From Anaerolineaceae bacterium (GTDB lineage Bacteria; Chloroflexota; Anaerolineae; Anaerolineales; Anaerolineaceae), in the NCBI GenBank assembly GCA_003448875.1, contig DLXG01000323.1, positions 1 through 17,021 of the forward strand: a DNA stretch of 17,021 nucleotides, read 5' to 3'. Positions 1 to 7,750 of this stretch are shown piece after piece (the first letter of the stretch is position 1; every line of letters begins with the position of its first letter). The position numbers and the translations under genes are program-made. The notes below the pieces were generated by a model, which was not told where the DNA came from, searched no databases, and worked only from the letters and a program-made list of their open reading frames with translations.

Positions 1-2424
1 ATCGAAGTGCTCGGCTTCAGAACTGTGCAGGCAAATCAGACCGCCGGGCCGGTCTTGATAGTAAATTGGCACCAGCAGCACCGACTGCACCCCTTCATGC
101 GGCATGCGAAAGTCAGGGTTTTGCATATCGCGCAGCACATAACCCATCCCGCTGGCCAGCACCTGCAATTCCAGCGAAGAAAGTTCAGCAGCGGGCGGGT
201 CGCCCACCCAAAAACGAATTTGTGGGGTTGCTTCGGGCGGTTGACCGAGTTCAAAAAATAGAATGGTGCCGCAATCGGCGCGCGTGGTGCGCAGGGCTTC
301 GTCATATACCAGTTGCAGCAGATACTTCAAATCCAGCGAGGTACTGAGTTCGCGGGTAATGCGGGTCAGGGAGGTCATCTGCTCCACCCGCCGCCGCAGG
401 GTTTCATCTGTCTGCATCAGCAGATAACTGCGTTCGACCACCCCTGCCAGCTGTCCGGCAGCAGTCGCCATCAATTGCACATCGCCGGGGTCGAAAAAGT
501 TAGGCTGGCGGCTGGCAATCCAGATTTCGCCAATGCCCTCATCCCGTACCACCAGCGGCACAACAATCAGTGATTCGATCTTCCATGATTGGATTAACTG
601 CTGGTAGAACGGTACGATTGGTTTTTCCTCTACCGACTGGTTCAGTTGAATAATATGCTGGCTGCCAGCCGAGGTAAACGGAAACTGGACATCCTCCGCC
701 AGAAGGCGCGTCAGTCTCTCCGGCACCTCAGCCGCTTCACCGTACTGGGAGGGGCGGTGTAACTGCAACACAACCCGGTTCTGATCCAGCAAGAACACGG
801 CAGCCAGGTCAGCCTGTAACAGGCGCACCAGTTCTTGCAGTGAAAACTTAAGAATCTCATCCAGCGTAGCCGCCGAACTGGATAAACTGGCAATCCGCCG
901 CAAACCCTCCGCCCGTTGGGCGCGCAAACGGGATTGCTGCAATAGAGCCGCATTGTCAATAATCGGGGCGACCTGATTGGCCACAATCATCAGCAGGTGC
1001 AGTTCATCCTGCGTAAAAGCGCTGACTTCCTGCACATGGTTGGCCGCCTGCAGGTAACCCAGCACACGTCCACTGACGGTCAGGGGCATCATCACCGTTT
1101 CACGCAAACCGGCCGCAATGGCGGCAGGCTGCAAGCCCAGCTCGATCCAGCGCTCATCTTCGGTAGCATTATCGCTGATCAGCACATCCTGAGCCAGCAG
1201 GGCCGTTTCCAGCGGACTGCCCGCCGGCACCGGGATGCGGTACATTTCCAAAAACTGTTCGGGGATGCCCGCAAACGGAACCTGCGCCTGAAGCGTGCGG
1301 GTGGCTTCGTTGTAGAGCAAAAATCCCAGCACCTGCACCGGCAGCAATGGCTGAATGGCGCTGACCAGACGCTCGAACAAACCGCGCGTGTCGCGTACCG
1401 AACTGAATGCCTGCGCCAGTTGAGCCAATCCGTTCAACTCGGCGGTGCGGCGTTGTTCCTGACGGTACAACAAAGCATTGTGAATGGCAACCGCCACCTG
1501 CCCGGAAATTAGAGCCAACAGGTCACGGTCTTGCGGCTGGAAGGCATCCGCCGCAAAGGAAGCCAGTTCGAGAGTGCCGATTAACTGCTGGCCGACCACC
1601 AGCGGCACCCCCAGAAATGAACGCACCGGATATTTCCGCCGGTCAATCACCGTGCTCAATTCGGCTGCTTTCTCTAAATCCGCCACCAGTAAAGGCTGAC
1701 GCGAAGCAGCAATGACTCCCGATAAGCCCTCATTAAGGTGATATCGTTCGCTGGCCAGCAGCAATTTCCGCTCACCATCCGCCATCGCCAGCATACGGTA
1801 AGGGGTAAACGTCTGGGTTTCATCATCATACAAATTAATTTCGCGCAAATCGGCCGGCACCAGTCGGTCTAAATTGTCGAGAATGGAAAACAGGGTTTGT
1901 TCCACATCCAGACTGGCGGCCATCGCCTGGGTCAGGTCGAGAAAGACCTGCAAAGTCTGGACTGGCAATAAACCGGGTTGGGATGAACCCATGGCAGAGC
2001 CGCTTTCCGCAGCCCGGAATGTAATCAACCTCAATTCCGGCTGGGAAAACGGTAGACGCTGAGAACTGGCCTCAACCGCCTTGCCCTCAATGATCAGGCG
2101 GGTCTGGCTGTCGGCAAGGCACAAATTCAACAGGCTGTTGGGCGGTCGGGTCTTGCGGGCAAGCCGTTCGAGATTGGCCGATTCGCCTTCCTTCAATCCA
2201 AATAACTGGCGGGCGGTGGTGTTAATCCACGCCAGCCTTCCACCGGCTTCCACCATCAAAATTGGCTCGGCGTTGGGATTTTCGGCTGTATTGATCCACT
2301 CGAGATCAGGCAAACTCTGTTGCGGACGGGATACCCAGCGAATCAGGCCGGCGGCGGCAAGCCAGAAAAGCAGACCGCCACCTGCCAGTACAAGCCCCAG
2401 AATGAGCGGGTTTTCAAATACCAT
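1..2424 (-). CDS. Membrane-anchored PAS and multi-GAF sensor protein (3' end outside window)
   Basis: An open frame of 808 codons runs from ATG at 2424 off the left edge without a stop. Residues 7-27 are a single hydrophobic segment (GLVLAGGGLLFWLAAAGLI), so the protein is probably anchored in the membrane with the rest cytoplasmic. Residues about 42-137 look like a PAS fold (I-L-M-V-E-A-G-G-R-L-A-W-I-N-T-T-A). Four GAF-type units follow at about 158-320, 329-502, 507-676 and 682 to the edge. Each starts with a helix of the type 'L..L...L..S.D....L' and the complete ones carry the 'VPL.V....IG.L..A' core. The start lies 20 bases after the response-regulator stop, with only a weak ribosome site (GGGATA), so translation is probably coupled. 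Such proteins usually end in a histidine kinase, a phosphatase or a cyclase domain. The window does not show which, so 'histidine kinase' would be a guess. Confidence 0.85.
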   Translation of the reverse strand, partial: MVFENPLILGLVLAGGGLLFWLAAAGLIRWVSRPQQSLPDLEWINTAENPNAEPILMVEAGGRLAWINTTARQLFGLKEGESANLERLARKTRPPNSLLNLCLADSQTRLIIEGKAVEASSQRLPFSQPELRLITFRAAESGSAMGSSQPGLLPVQTLQVFLDLTQAMAASLDVEQTLFSILDNLDRLVPADLREINLYDDETQTFTPYRMLAMADGERKLLLASERYHLNEGLSGVIAASRQPLLVADLEKAAELSTVIDRRKYPVRSFLGVPLVVGQQLIGTLELASFAADAFQPQDRDLLALISGQVAVAIHNALLYRQEQRRTAELNGLAQLAQAFSSVRDTRGLFERLVSAIQPLLPVQVLGFLLYNEATRTLQAQVPFAGIPEQFLEMYRIPVPAGSPLETALLAQDVLISDNATEDERWIELGLQPAAIAAGLRETVMMPLTVSGRVLGYLQAANHVQEVSAFTQDELHLLMIVANQVAPIIDNAALLQQSRLRAQRAEGLRRIASLSSSAATLDEILKFSLQELVRLLQADLAAVFLLDQNRVVLQLHRPSQYGEAAEVPERLTRLLAEDVQFPFTSAGSQHIIQLNQSVEEKPIVPFYQQLIQSWKIESLIVVPLVVRDEGIGEIWIASRQPNFFDPGDVQLMATAAGQLAGVVERSYLLMQTDETLRRRVEQMTSLTRITRELSTSLDLKYLLQLVYDEALRTTRADCGTILFFELGQPPEATPQIRFWVGDPPAAELSSLELQVLASGMGYVLRDMQNPDFRMPHEGVQSVLLVPIYYQDRPGGLICLHSSEAEHFD

Positions 2425-2444
2425 GCGGGTATCCCAACAGTAAA

Positions 2445-3335
2445 TTAGATCGAATCGCGGCGGCGTTCTTCGGCAGCAATTTCGGTGATTTCACGAATAT
2501 CGGCAAATTGATGAGTGTGGGGAGAGACCAGACCAACCGCCAGCGTCATAAAGGGAGTGGGGGTCATCTGGCCGTCTTTGCCCGGCGCCATCACAAAACC
2601 CTGCTGGCGGTCTAGAAAGTTATAGTGAGACAGGACTTCTTCTTTGAAGCGGGTTTTGAGGCGGGACTTGATGGCCGCGCCGGCCTGCGCGGTCGTTGAA
2701 ACGACAAAATTATCCCCTCCCACATGACCGATAAAATCATTTTGTGTGCCAAGTTCATCCACAACCTCGCCCAGGAGCATGGCGGTAAAACGCAGCACAT
2801 CGTTTCCGGCGATAAAACCGTACACATCCTTGAACGGTTCAAAATGATTGATGCGGATATCCAGAAAAGCCCAATCGTTCTGCCGAATCAGTTTTCGCAG
2901 TTGATCTTCGATCAGCCGCCCGGATGGCAGGCCGGTTTGCGGATCGGTCAGGCTTTCCCGCTCCGAACGCGCCAGTGCATTTTGAACGCGTAATTTCAAT
3001 TCTTCAATATCAAAGGGTTTGGTGATGTAGTCATCCGCTCCCAACTCCAGACCCTTGAGCTTGTCGCTGCGCTCATCCTTTTGAGTCAGAAACAGCACAG
3101 GAATGTGGCTGGTGCGGGTGTTAGTGCGCAGCACGCGGCATACTTCGTAACCATCAATGTCCGGCAGCATGATATCCAGAATCAGCAAATGCGGCATGAC
3201 CTGACGAGTCTTTTCCAGCGCATCCGAACCGCGCGGGGCAATATCCACATCATACCCCTGCGAAGAAAAATAAATGCGCAGCATATTGGAAATATCTACG
3301 TCATCTTCCACAATTAACAGGCGGGCTTTACTCAT
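2445..3335 (-). CDS. Response regulator with REC and degenerate GGDEF domain
   Basis: The product has 296 residues. The N-terminal receiver domain (about 4-122) is complete: acidic pair D11/D12, phosphoacceptor D54 in LLILDIMLP, T84 and K106 in YITKPF. A GGDEF-like domain follows (about 128-290), but its signature reads GGDNF at 206-210, and the upstream metal-binding segment reads DIRINHF where active cyclases have D-x-D-x-F. Diguanylate cyclase activity is therefore doubtful; the domain may bind nucleotide or act as a scaffold. The open frame extends 73 codons upstream of the chosen start. ATG at 3335 was chosen because MSKARLLIVEDD is the normal beginning of a receiver domain and GGGAGG sits just before it. 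It is co-oriented with and 20 bases ahead of the multi-GAF sensor, so the two probably form one signalling pair. Confidence 0.9.
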   Translation of the reverse strand: MSKARLLIVEDDVDISNMLRIYFSSQGYDVDIAPRGSDALEKTRQVMPHLLILDIMLPDIDGYEVCRVLRTNTRTSHIPVLFLTQKDERSDKLKGLELGADDYITKPFDIEELKLRVQNALARSERESLTDPQTGLPSGRLIEDQLRKLIRQNDWAFLDIRINHFEPFKDVYGFIAGNDVLRFTAMLLGEVVDELGTQNDFIGHVGGDNFVVSTTAQAGAAIKSRLKTRFKEEVLSHYNFLDRQQGFVMAPGKDGQMTPTPFMTLAVGLVSPHTHQFADIREITEIAAEERRRDSI

Positions 3336-3442
3336 GGGTGCCTCCCTCAAGAGATCAGGCATGGGCTTTCCCCCGGAACATCTTACATGACCCCCTCCGC
3401 CCAGCCGGGGAACCAGACGGCGGAGAAGCATTTCAACACTTA

Positions 3443-3471
3443 ATCTTACGCAAAACCGCCATTTCTGGCAA
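3443..3471 (-). promoter_or_regulatory. Predicted sigma-70-type promoter of the regulator/sensor pair
   Basis: Read on the minus strand, TTGCCA (3471-3466) and TAAGAT (3448-3443) are separated by exactly 17 bases. The first box matches the consensus at 5 of 6 positions and the second at 4 of 6. It lies about 110 bases ahead of the regulator start and directly after the terminator T-run of the preceding unit. This is a sequence match only; transcription is not shown. Confidence 0.5.
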
Positions 3472-3494
3472 CAAAAATACCCGCCCAAAGGCGG
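3472..3494 (-). terminator. Short intrinsic terminator after the beta-helix protein gene
   Basis: On the minus strand CCGCC-TTTG-GGCGG (3494-3481) forms a 5-bp GC stem with a 4-base loop and is followed by GTATTTTTGT. It lies about 35 bases after the stop codon at 3529. The stem is short, so termination may be incomplete. Confidence 0.55.
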
Positions 3495-3528
3495 TTTGGT
3501 TAGGGAGTTGTAAGGATGAAAGCCTGCC

Positions 3529-4806
3529 TTACCAGCTTTCGCCGCCTGCCTCACCCGGGCGCGGGTACAGGCGCGGGTGCAGGTGAGCGTCCTTCAAGCG
3601 GTGATGGTCGCTGTCCTCATAGCGAATATCTCGGTCAATCACCCGCCGTTCTTTGGAAGCGAACAGAATCACATCCGATTCAATCATCCGGGCCGGATAG
3701 ACGATCATCCCCGCTCCAATCCGGCAGTTATGCCCCACGCACCCGCCTAAAACCGGGCGGTTGGATGGCTGTAATTGACCGTAAGCATCCCGCGCCCGGA
3801 TGGGCGAAGGAATCAGGTTATAGTCCGTAAAGGTGGAACCGGCCCCAATAAAGGTGTTGCGTCCGACCACGCACATTTGCAGGCAGGTATTTTGTGCCAC
3901 CATGCTGTTATCCATGATGGTGGTCATAAACAGAGAGGCGCGGAAGGGCAGAAACGTGCCATCCCCCACCACTGAAAGCATCAACTGGCAGCCCTGCGAA
4001 ACATTGACATTATCGCCGATGATGCAGTTTTCGATGACCGCGCCGGCACCGACGGTCACGTTATCGCCAATGGTCGTAGGGCCGTGAATAACCGCCGTTG
4101 GATCAATGGAACAGTTGCGCCCCACCCGCACCAGTTTGGAACATTCCAGCACCTGTTTGCCTTCATACAGGGCTGCCGCCAGAATCCCGAGTTTGAAAAA
4201 CGGATCGCGGTTGAGACGGTCCTCAAACCGCGCCCCGCGCCCAAACAGACCAAAAACCGTATCCGCAATGAAAATATGCACCCATGAATCAATCGCAATC
4301 AGGCTGCGCAGCGGCACCTGATAGACCAGATCGCCCGACTCGCTGGCCATATACGTCGGGACGTGATAATAGCCGATTTCGCGAGCCTGTAAGTCCACCA
4401 CCAGCGGTTCGGCGCTTGGTTCCGGCCCGCGCGGGTAATACCACAAATCCGCCAGATAAATATCCCCAGCCGGGGTGTAGGAAGTGGAAAGCGGTAAACA
4501 ATGTTCACGAAAAGCGGGATCATGGATGGATAACGCCGCCCGCGAGGGATAAGGCCGGCGCAGCGCTTCCTGCATGAAGGCCTGCATAAAACCTTCGTCA
4601 AAGAATAAATTATCGCGGTAAACAATGCACGGTTCATGCGTTTGCGGCAGGCGGGCTTCGGGGGGTAGTTCCAGTTCGCGGGTTGTATAGGGCGCCAGCA
4701 CATCCCGCTGCTGCAGCCACAACGGTTTATTGACAATTCGTAAATCGCGGGCGCGCTCGTTGAAAGGTTCCAAATAGCGGGGACACTGCAAAATAATCTT
4801 CAGCAT
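3529..4806 (-). CDS. Left-handed beta-helix (hexapeptide-repeat) protein with nucleotidyltransferase-like N-terminal region
   Basis: The product has 425 residues. Residues about 225-380 contain repeated hexapeptides of the type [VI]-G-x-[NG]-[VC]-x (for example TTIGDNVTVGAGAVIENCIIGDNVNV and VGHNCRIGAGMIVYPARMI), the mark of a left-handed beta-helix as in GlmU and sugar acyltransferases. The first 220 residues resemble a divergent sugar-nucleotidyltransferase domain: a short start MLKIILQCPRYLEPFNERAR, then RDLRIVNKPLWLQQRDVL and IVYRDNLFFDEGFM. I do not see the classic glycine-rich GxGTRM loop, so catalysis of nucleotidyl transfer is uncertain. The ATG at 4806 follows the upstream V4R gene by 9 bases, with GAGAGGAA as a ribosome site that overlaps the V4R stop. 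It is the last gene of the five-gene unit. A function in sugar or lipid modification is inference only. Confidence 0.8.
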   Translation of the reverse strand: MLKIILQCPRYLEPFNERARDLRIVNKPLWLQQRDVLAPYTTRELELPPEARLPQTHEPCIVYRDNLFFDEGFMQAFMQEALRRPYPSRAALSIHDPAFREHCLPLSTSYTPAGDIYLADLWYYPRGPEPSAEPLVVDLQAREIGYYHVPTYMASESGDLVYQVPLRSLIAIDSWVHIFIADTVFGLFGRGARFEDRLNRDPFFKLGILAAALYEGKQVLECSKLVRVGRNCSIDPTAVIHGPTTIGDNVTVGAGAVIENCIIGDNVNVSQGCQLMLSVVGDGTFLPFRASLFMTTIMDNSMVAQNTCLQMCVVGRNTFIGAGSTFTDYNLIPSPIRARDAYGQLQPSNRPVLGGCVGHNCRIGAGMIVYPARMIESDVILFASKERRVIDRDIRYEDSDHHRLKDAHLHPRLYPRPGEAGGESW

Positions 4807-4815
4807 CCATTCCTC

Positions 4816-5388
4816 TCAATCCAGCGGTTTCTGGGTAATTTCCAGCACGCAACCCTGAGGAAGGTCTTTTTCGCGGATGGGGTAAACCCGGCCGCTGCTC
4901 ACCCAGTAAGTTAATTCCTGCAGCATTCCAAGCAGAAACGGGCAAGCCGGCCAGAGGCGGGGAATACCCGCACCTTCAAACCCGGCCCGGTCGTACCACT
5001 GCCAGTATCCTTCCTCCACCCCCACCTCAAACTCACCTGCGCCCTGAATACCGAGCCAGTTTGCCAGCCGCTGCAAGGCAGTCAGCATTTTACGGCGCGG
5101 GGCAAGCAGGCGAAAAGTCTGCTCTTCAAACCCCAATTCAGCCGCATACCTGAGAAGCAGCCGTGAAAATGCTGCCCTGCCAGCCCGTACCATCATACCG
5201 GCGGCCGAGTGATTGCCATAGGCCATGACCAGAGCCTGCCTCAAACTCTCCAAATCGAACGGAGCCAGACTAGCGTCCAGAGAAGCGGCAAGATCTTCCA
5301 TCCTCGCTTCACCGAGAACTTCGGTCAAACCTTCCAGGATGAGATCAGACAGGGCAGGGGAGTACTTCAATGGCGGGTATGAGTTCAT
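4816..5388 (-). CDS. V4R-domain (4-vinyl reductase / hydrocarbon-binding fold) protein
   Basis: The product has 190 residues. The segment YGNHSAAGMMVRAGRAAFSR (57-76) fits the start of a V4R domain. The C-terminal part (about 149-185) has the family's pattern of a Cys-containing helix (ACPFLLGMLQELTYWVSSGR), a beta strand, then a Gly-Cys turn (C180) and a final strand VLEITQ. V4R domains are small-molecule sensor or carrier folds related to the protochlorophyllide vinyl-reductase subunit BchJ and to TRAPP Bet3, and they often bind hydrophobic ligands. The ATG overlaps the TGA of the upstream hydrolase gene in an ATGA junction, with no clear ribosome site, which indicates translational coupling. 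Ligand and partner are unknown. Confidence 0.75.
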   Translation of the reverse strand: MNSYPPLKYSPALSDLILEGLTEVLGEARMEDLAASLDASLAPFDLESLRQALVMAYGNHSAAGMMVRAGRAAFSRLLLRYAAELGFEEQTFRLLAPRRKMLTALQRLANWLGIQGAGEFEVGVEEGYWQWYDRAGFEGAGIPRLWPACPFLLGMLQELTYWVSSGRVYPIREKDLPQGCVLEITQKPLD

Positions 5389-6188
5389 GGATGGGTATCA
5401 GAAGGGTTACTATCCAGAAAATCTCTCAGAGTAAGCATAAAAGAGCGCGGTTCATCCAGCATGATAAAATGACCGGCGTTCGGGTAGCGCTCGATGCGCG
5501 CGTTGGGTAAGCCGTTTTGCAGCGCCTTCCATTGATTGGGGTTGACAATGTTATCGCGGTCACCGAACATACCCATAACCGGCACCTGAATGCGGTGAAT
5601 TTCAGGGCGCAGGTCGGTGCGGCGTAGCGATGCAATGCTGGTCAGGAAGGATTCAAGGGTGGTGCGCGAGAGGTCACGATCCATCATATCCGGAAAGCGC
5701 GGGTCGCGGCAGATGGTTGGGGATGCTATCCGCATGGCCGCCCGGAAGACCGGGAACAGGCTGAACAACAAAAATGCCACCACCCGCCAGCCGGCTAACT
5801 TGAGCGGCAGCGCCAGCGATGAACCGACCACCGGCGAGCCGATAATCACCACCTTTTCAACCCGCTGGGGATAACGCAGCGCAACCGAAAGACTGACCGT
5901 ACCGCCCATGCTGTGCCCGACCAGCGGCGCGCTGATGATGCCCAGTTTATCCATGAATTGATCCACCAGCGCCACAAATTCGCTGACTTCGTAGGTATCC
6001 AGTTTTTTACCGGATTCGCCAAAACCCCAAAAATCCAGCGCGTAGGTGCGGTAATACTGACCCAGATAGGTCATGGTTTCCTGCCACAATCCCCACGACC
6101 CCAGCCAGCCATGCAATAGAATGACCGGTTTACCGCGGCCATATACTTCGTAATGGAGAATCCCCTGATCCGTAGTGATGGATGACAC
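5385..6188 (-). CDS. Alpha/beta-hydrolase-fold protein
   Basis: The product has 267 residues, typical for this fold. The oxyanion-hole segment LLHGWLGSWGLW begins near residue 24, the nucleophile elbow is GHSMGG with S93, the acid is D210 or D212 in MFGDRDNIV, and the histidine is H240 in NAGHFIM, so the catalytic triad is intact. Residues about 115-155 form a hydrophobic cap insert, which suggests an apolar substrate or contact with the membrane. The start is GTG at 6188: no ATG is in frame nearby, and GGGGGGAG lies upstream at usable distance. It follows the GTPase gene by 23 bases and overlaps the V4R gene by 4. The substrate cannot be read from the sequence; it could be an esterase, lipase or C-C hydrolase. 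Confidence 0.88.
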   Translation of the reverse strand: MSSITTDQGILHYEVYGRGKPVILLHGWLGSWGLWQETMTYLGQYYRTYALDFWGFGESGKKLDTYEVSEFVALVDQFMDKLGIISAPLVGHSMGGTVSLSVALRYPQRVEKVVIIGSPVVGSSLALPLKLAGWRVVAFLLFSLFPVFRAAMRIASPTICRDPRFPDMMDRDLSRTTLESFLTSIASLRRTDLRPEIHRIQVPVMGMFGDRDNIVNPNQWKALQNGLPNARIERYPNAGHFIMLDEPRSFMLTLRDFLDSNPSDTHP

Positions 6189-6211
6189 GCCGGTTTAACT
6201 CCCCCCGTTAA

Positions 6212-6751
6212 TCACGAATTTCCCTCCCCCATCTCTTCCAGAATGCTGTAGAGCAATTCCAGCAGCACCTTTTTGACATTTTCTTTATCCTTGGCAACAC
6301 AGGAAAGCAACTTTACCTTTGGATCAAGGCGCAGGGCCAGCCGCATATCTTCAATATCCCAGGCATCCTTGCAATCCTGCTTGTTGGCTGCCACCACGTA
6401 GGGGGTTGGTGCATACGCGCGGAAAGTTTCCAGAATGGTACGCGCCTCGCGGAAAGTCTCCGGGCGGGTGCTGTCCACCATCACCACAAAACCGAGCATC
6501 CCCTCCGAGAGAATTTCCCACATAAAATCAAAGCGCTTCTGGCCGGGCGTTCCAAACAAATACAAAACCAGATCGTCATCAACCGTAATACGGCCAAAAT
6601 CCAGCGCCACGGTCGTGCTTTCCTTGACCTTTTCAGCCGCCGAGGTGATTTTCCGCTCCGTTGAAACCACATCAATCTCGCTGACGGACTGGATAAATTC
6701 GGTCTTACCTGCGTTGAATGGCCCGGTAACTACAATTTTGACTGTCTGCAT
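6212..6751 (-). CDS. Small Ras-like (MglA/Arf-type) GTPase
   Basis: The product has 179 residues. The GTP-binding motifs are visible in order: P-loop GPFNAGKT at 10-17, a switch I threonine near T46/T47, GTPGQ at 67-71 as the DxxG variant, NKQD at 123-126, and a G5-like SCVAKD near 150. The Pro in GTPGQ differs from the Ala in Ras (DTAGQ), as is common among prokaryotic MglA-like and 'conservon' GTPases. These act as molecular switches together with Roadblock/LC7 activators or PATAN-domain partners. AAGGAAG precedes the ATG. The gene lies 23 bases behind the PATAN gene. No Roadblock/LC7 protein is encoded in the window, so the GTPase-activating partner is not visible. Confidence 0.93.
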   Translation of the reverse strand: MQTVKIVVTGPFNAGKTEFIQSVSEIDVVSTERKITSAAEKVKESTTVALDFGRITVDDDLVLYLFGTPGQKRFDFMWEILSEGMLGFVVMVDSTRPETFREARTILETFRAYAPTPYVVAANKQDCKDAWDIEDMRLALRLDPKVKLLSCVAKDKENVKKVLLELLYSILEEMGEGNS

Positions 6752-6774
6752 CGTGCTTCCTTAGGAAACAGGGA

Positions 6775-7590
6775 TTAGATCGAACGAATCTTGTTGATCA
6801 AACGGTTAAGCAGTGAAACCTGCTCCTGCTTATTAGTTGTCTGAAACGGACGCACCATTCCGCCCACCGGCACACCGCCCGGGCGCACAATTTCCACCAG
6901 CCCGGCCTGCAGCAACGCGTACACAACCCGGCGGATTTCCAAATCGTTCATCTTGGTGGCATGTGCAATCTGCCGGATGGTATTCTTTGGGTTGACATAG
7001 CGCACCACCCGCCACTCCTCAAGGCTCAGGTTCAGGTTGCGGATGTTGGTACCCGGTCGTTCGGTGAATTTGAGCGCCATATCCAGGCTGGGGATTTCCT
7101 CCTGCAACTGCTCCCATTCGCGTAACTGGCGGGAACCCTCGATGATCAGGTTCTCCAGATCAATGCGCACCGGAATCTTGCCATCGGGGGTTAATTGATC
7201 AGGATTGAAATTAAAAGAGCCCTCCACCCATGTAAACAGGCGGCGGACAACATCCACACAATAACTTTGCAGGCTTTCCAGAATATCCTTCTGAGTCAGG
7301 TAACCGGCATTGATCAACAAGAGGCCCACTTCTTTATCGCTCATCTTGCGCGTCCGCTCGCGAATGACCCGCGCCTGATTGGGAGTAATTTTGCGGCTGC
7401 GCTGCAAGATGGCTGCCAGATCATTTTCCTCGCTACCAATTTGGGCATAGGCCAGTTTTCCTTCCCGAAAGGTAATCTGAGCAACCTCGCTGGCACCTTC
7501 GATCACCAGAGTGCCGGTTTTTCTAGCCAGATTGATCAGATTAAGCAGTTGGGTAATGGAAAAATCGCGCAGATTGCCCCGTAATGCCAT
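6775..7590 (-). CDS. PATAN-domain (DUF4388) protein with C-terminal winged-helix-like region
   Basis: The product has 271 residues. The N-terminal part begins MALRGNLRDFSITQLLNLINLARKTG, continues with TLVIEG and ITFREGKLAYAQIG, and contains AGYLTQKDILESLQ and WVEGSFNFNPDQ. This is the usual layout of the DUF4388/PATAN domain first named after cyanobacterial PatA. Residues about 190-245 (SLEEWRVVRYVNPKNTIRQI, then LEIRRVVYALLQAGLVEIV) look like a winged-helix unit of the kind often found after PATAN. In other bacteria PATAN proteins act with MglA-type GTPases in polarity and motility control and as response-regulator outputs. Here the partner GTPase is the next gene. It is the first gene of the unit, with a promoter 34-61 bases upstream of its ATG. 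Confidence 0.85.
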   Translation of the reverse strand: MALRGNLRDFSITQLLNLINLARKTGTLVIEGASEVAQITFREGKLAYAQIGSEENDLAAILQRSRKITPNQARVIRERTRKMSDKEVGLLLINAGYLTQKDILESLQSYCVDVVRRLFTWVEGSFNFNPDQLTPDGKIPVRIDLENLIIEGSRQLREWEQLQEEIPSLDMALKFTERPGTNIRNLNLSLEEWRVVRYVNPKNTIRQIAHATKMNDLEIRRVVYALLQAGLVEIVRPGGVPVGGMVRPFQTTNKQEQVSLLNRLINKIRSI

Positions 7591-7623
7591 GTGCAGCCTC
7601 AGAAGACGAGAAAGTCTGAAAGA

Positions 7624-7651
7624 ATTATAACAAATGTACGCTCATTCACAA
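7624..7651 (-). promoter_or_regulatory. Predicted promoter of the PATAN-GTPase-hydrolase-V4R-beta-helix unit
   Basis: On the minus strand TTGTGA (7651-7646) and a perfect TATAAT (7629-7624) are separated by 16 bases. The predicted start would leave a leader of about 27 bases before ATG at 7590. This is the best-formed promoter in the window. Confidence 0.6.
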
Positions 7652-7708
7652 CGCATTCCCACCGCCAAGAATGGCTTTTGACCTTACAATATCGTTGGGT
7701 GATTTGGG

Positions 7709-7714
7709 TATAAT
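7709..7714 (+). promoter_or_regulatory. Predicted -10 box upstream of the lipid kinase gene
   Basis: A perfect TATAAT lies 36 bases before the ATG at 7751. No good -35 box sits at normal distance; TTGACC at 7678 is 25 bases away, which is too far. The call therefore rests on the -10 box and its position alone. Confidence 0.4.
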
Positions 7715-7750
7715 CAACCGTATCCTTTTTGTACTCAAAGTGGTATCCGC

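Noticed and set aside
997..1512. Plus-strand open frame of 171 codons
   Set aside because: It lies antisense to the multi-GAF sensor, which has clear domain structure in the opposite frame; the composition (many Gln, Arg, His) is typical of a shadow frame.
3336..3554. 73-codon N-terminal extension of the response regulator
   Set aside because: It would run through the predicted promoter and terminator and has no recognisable sequence, while the internal ATG has a strong ribosome site and the normal receiver-domain start.
4299..4736. Minus-strand open frame of 145 codons within the beta-helix gene
   Set aside because: Same-strand out-of-frame shadow of the longer gene, with no ribosome site or motif.
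7678..7714. TTGACC with TATAAT as a full promoter for the lipid kinase gene
   Set aside because: The spacer is 25 bases, too long for a sigma-70 promoter; only the -10 box was kept.
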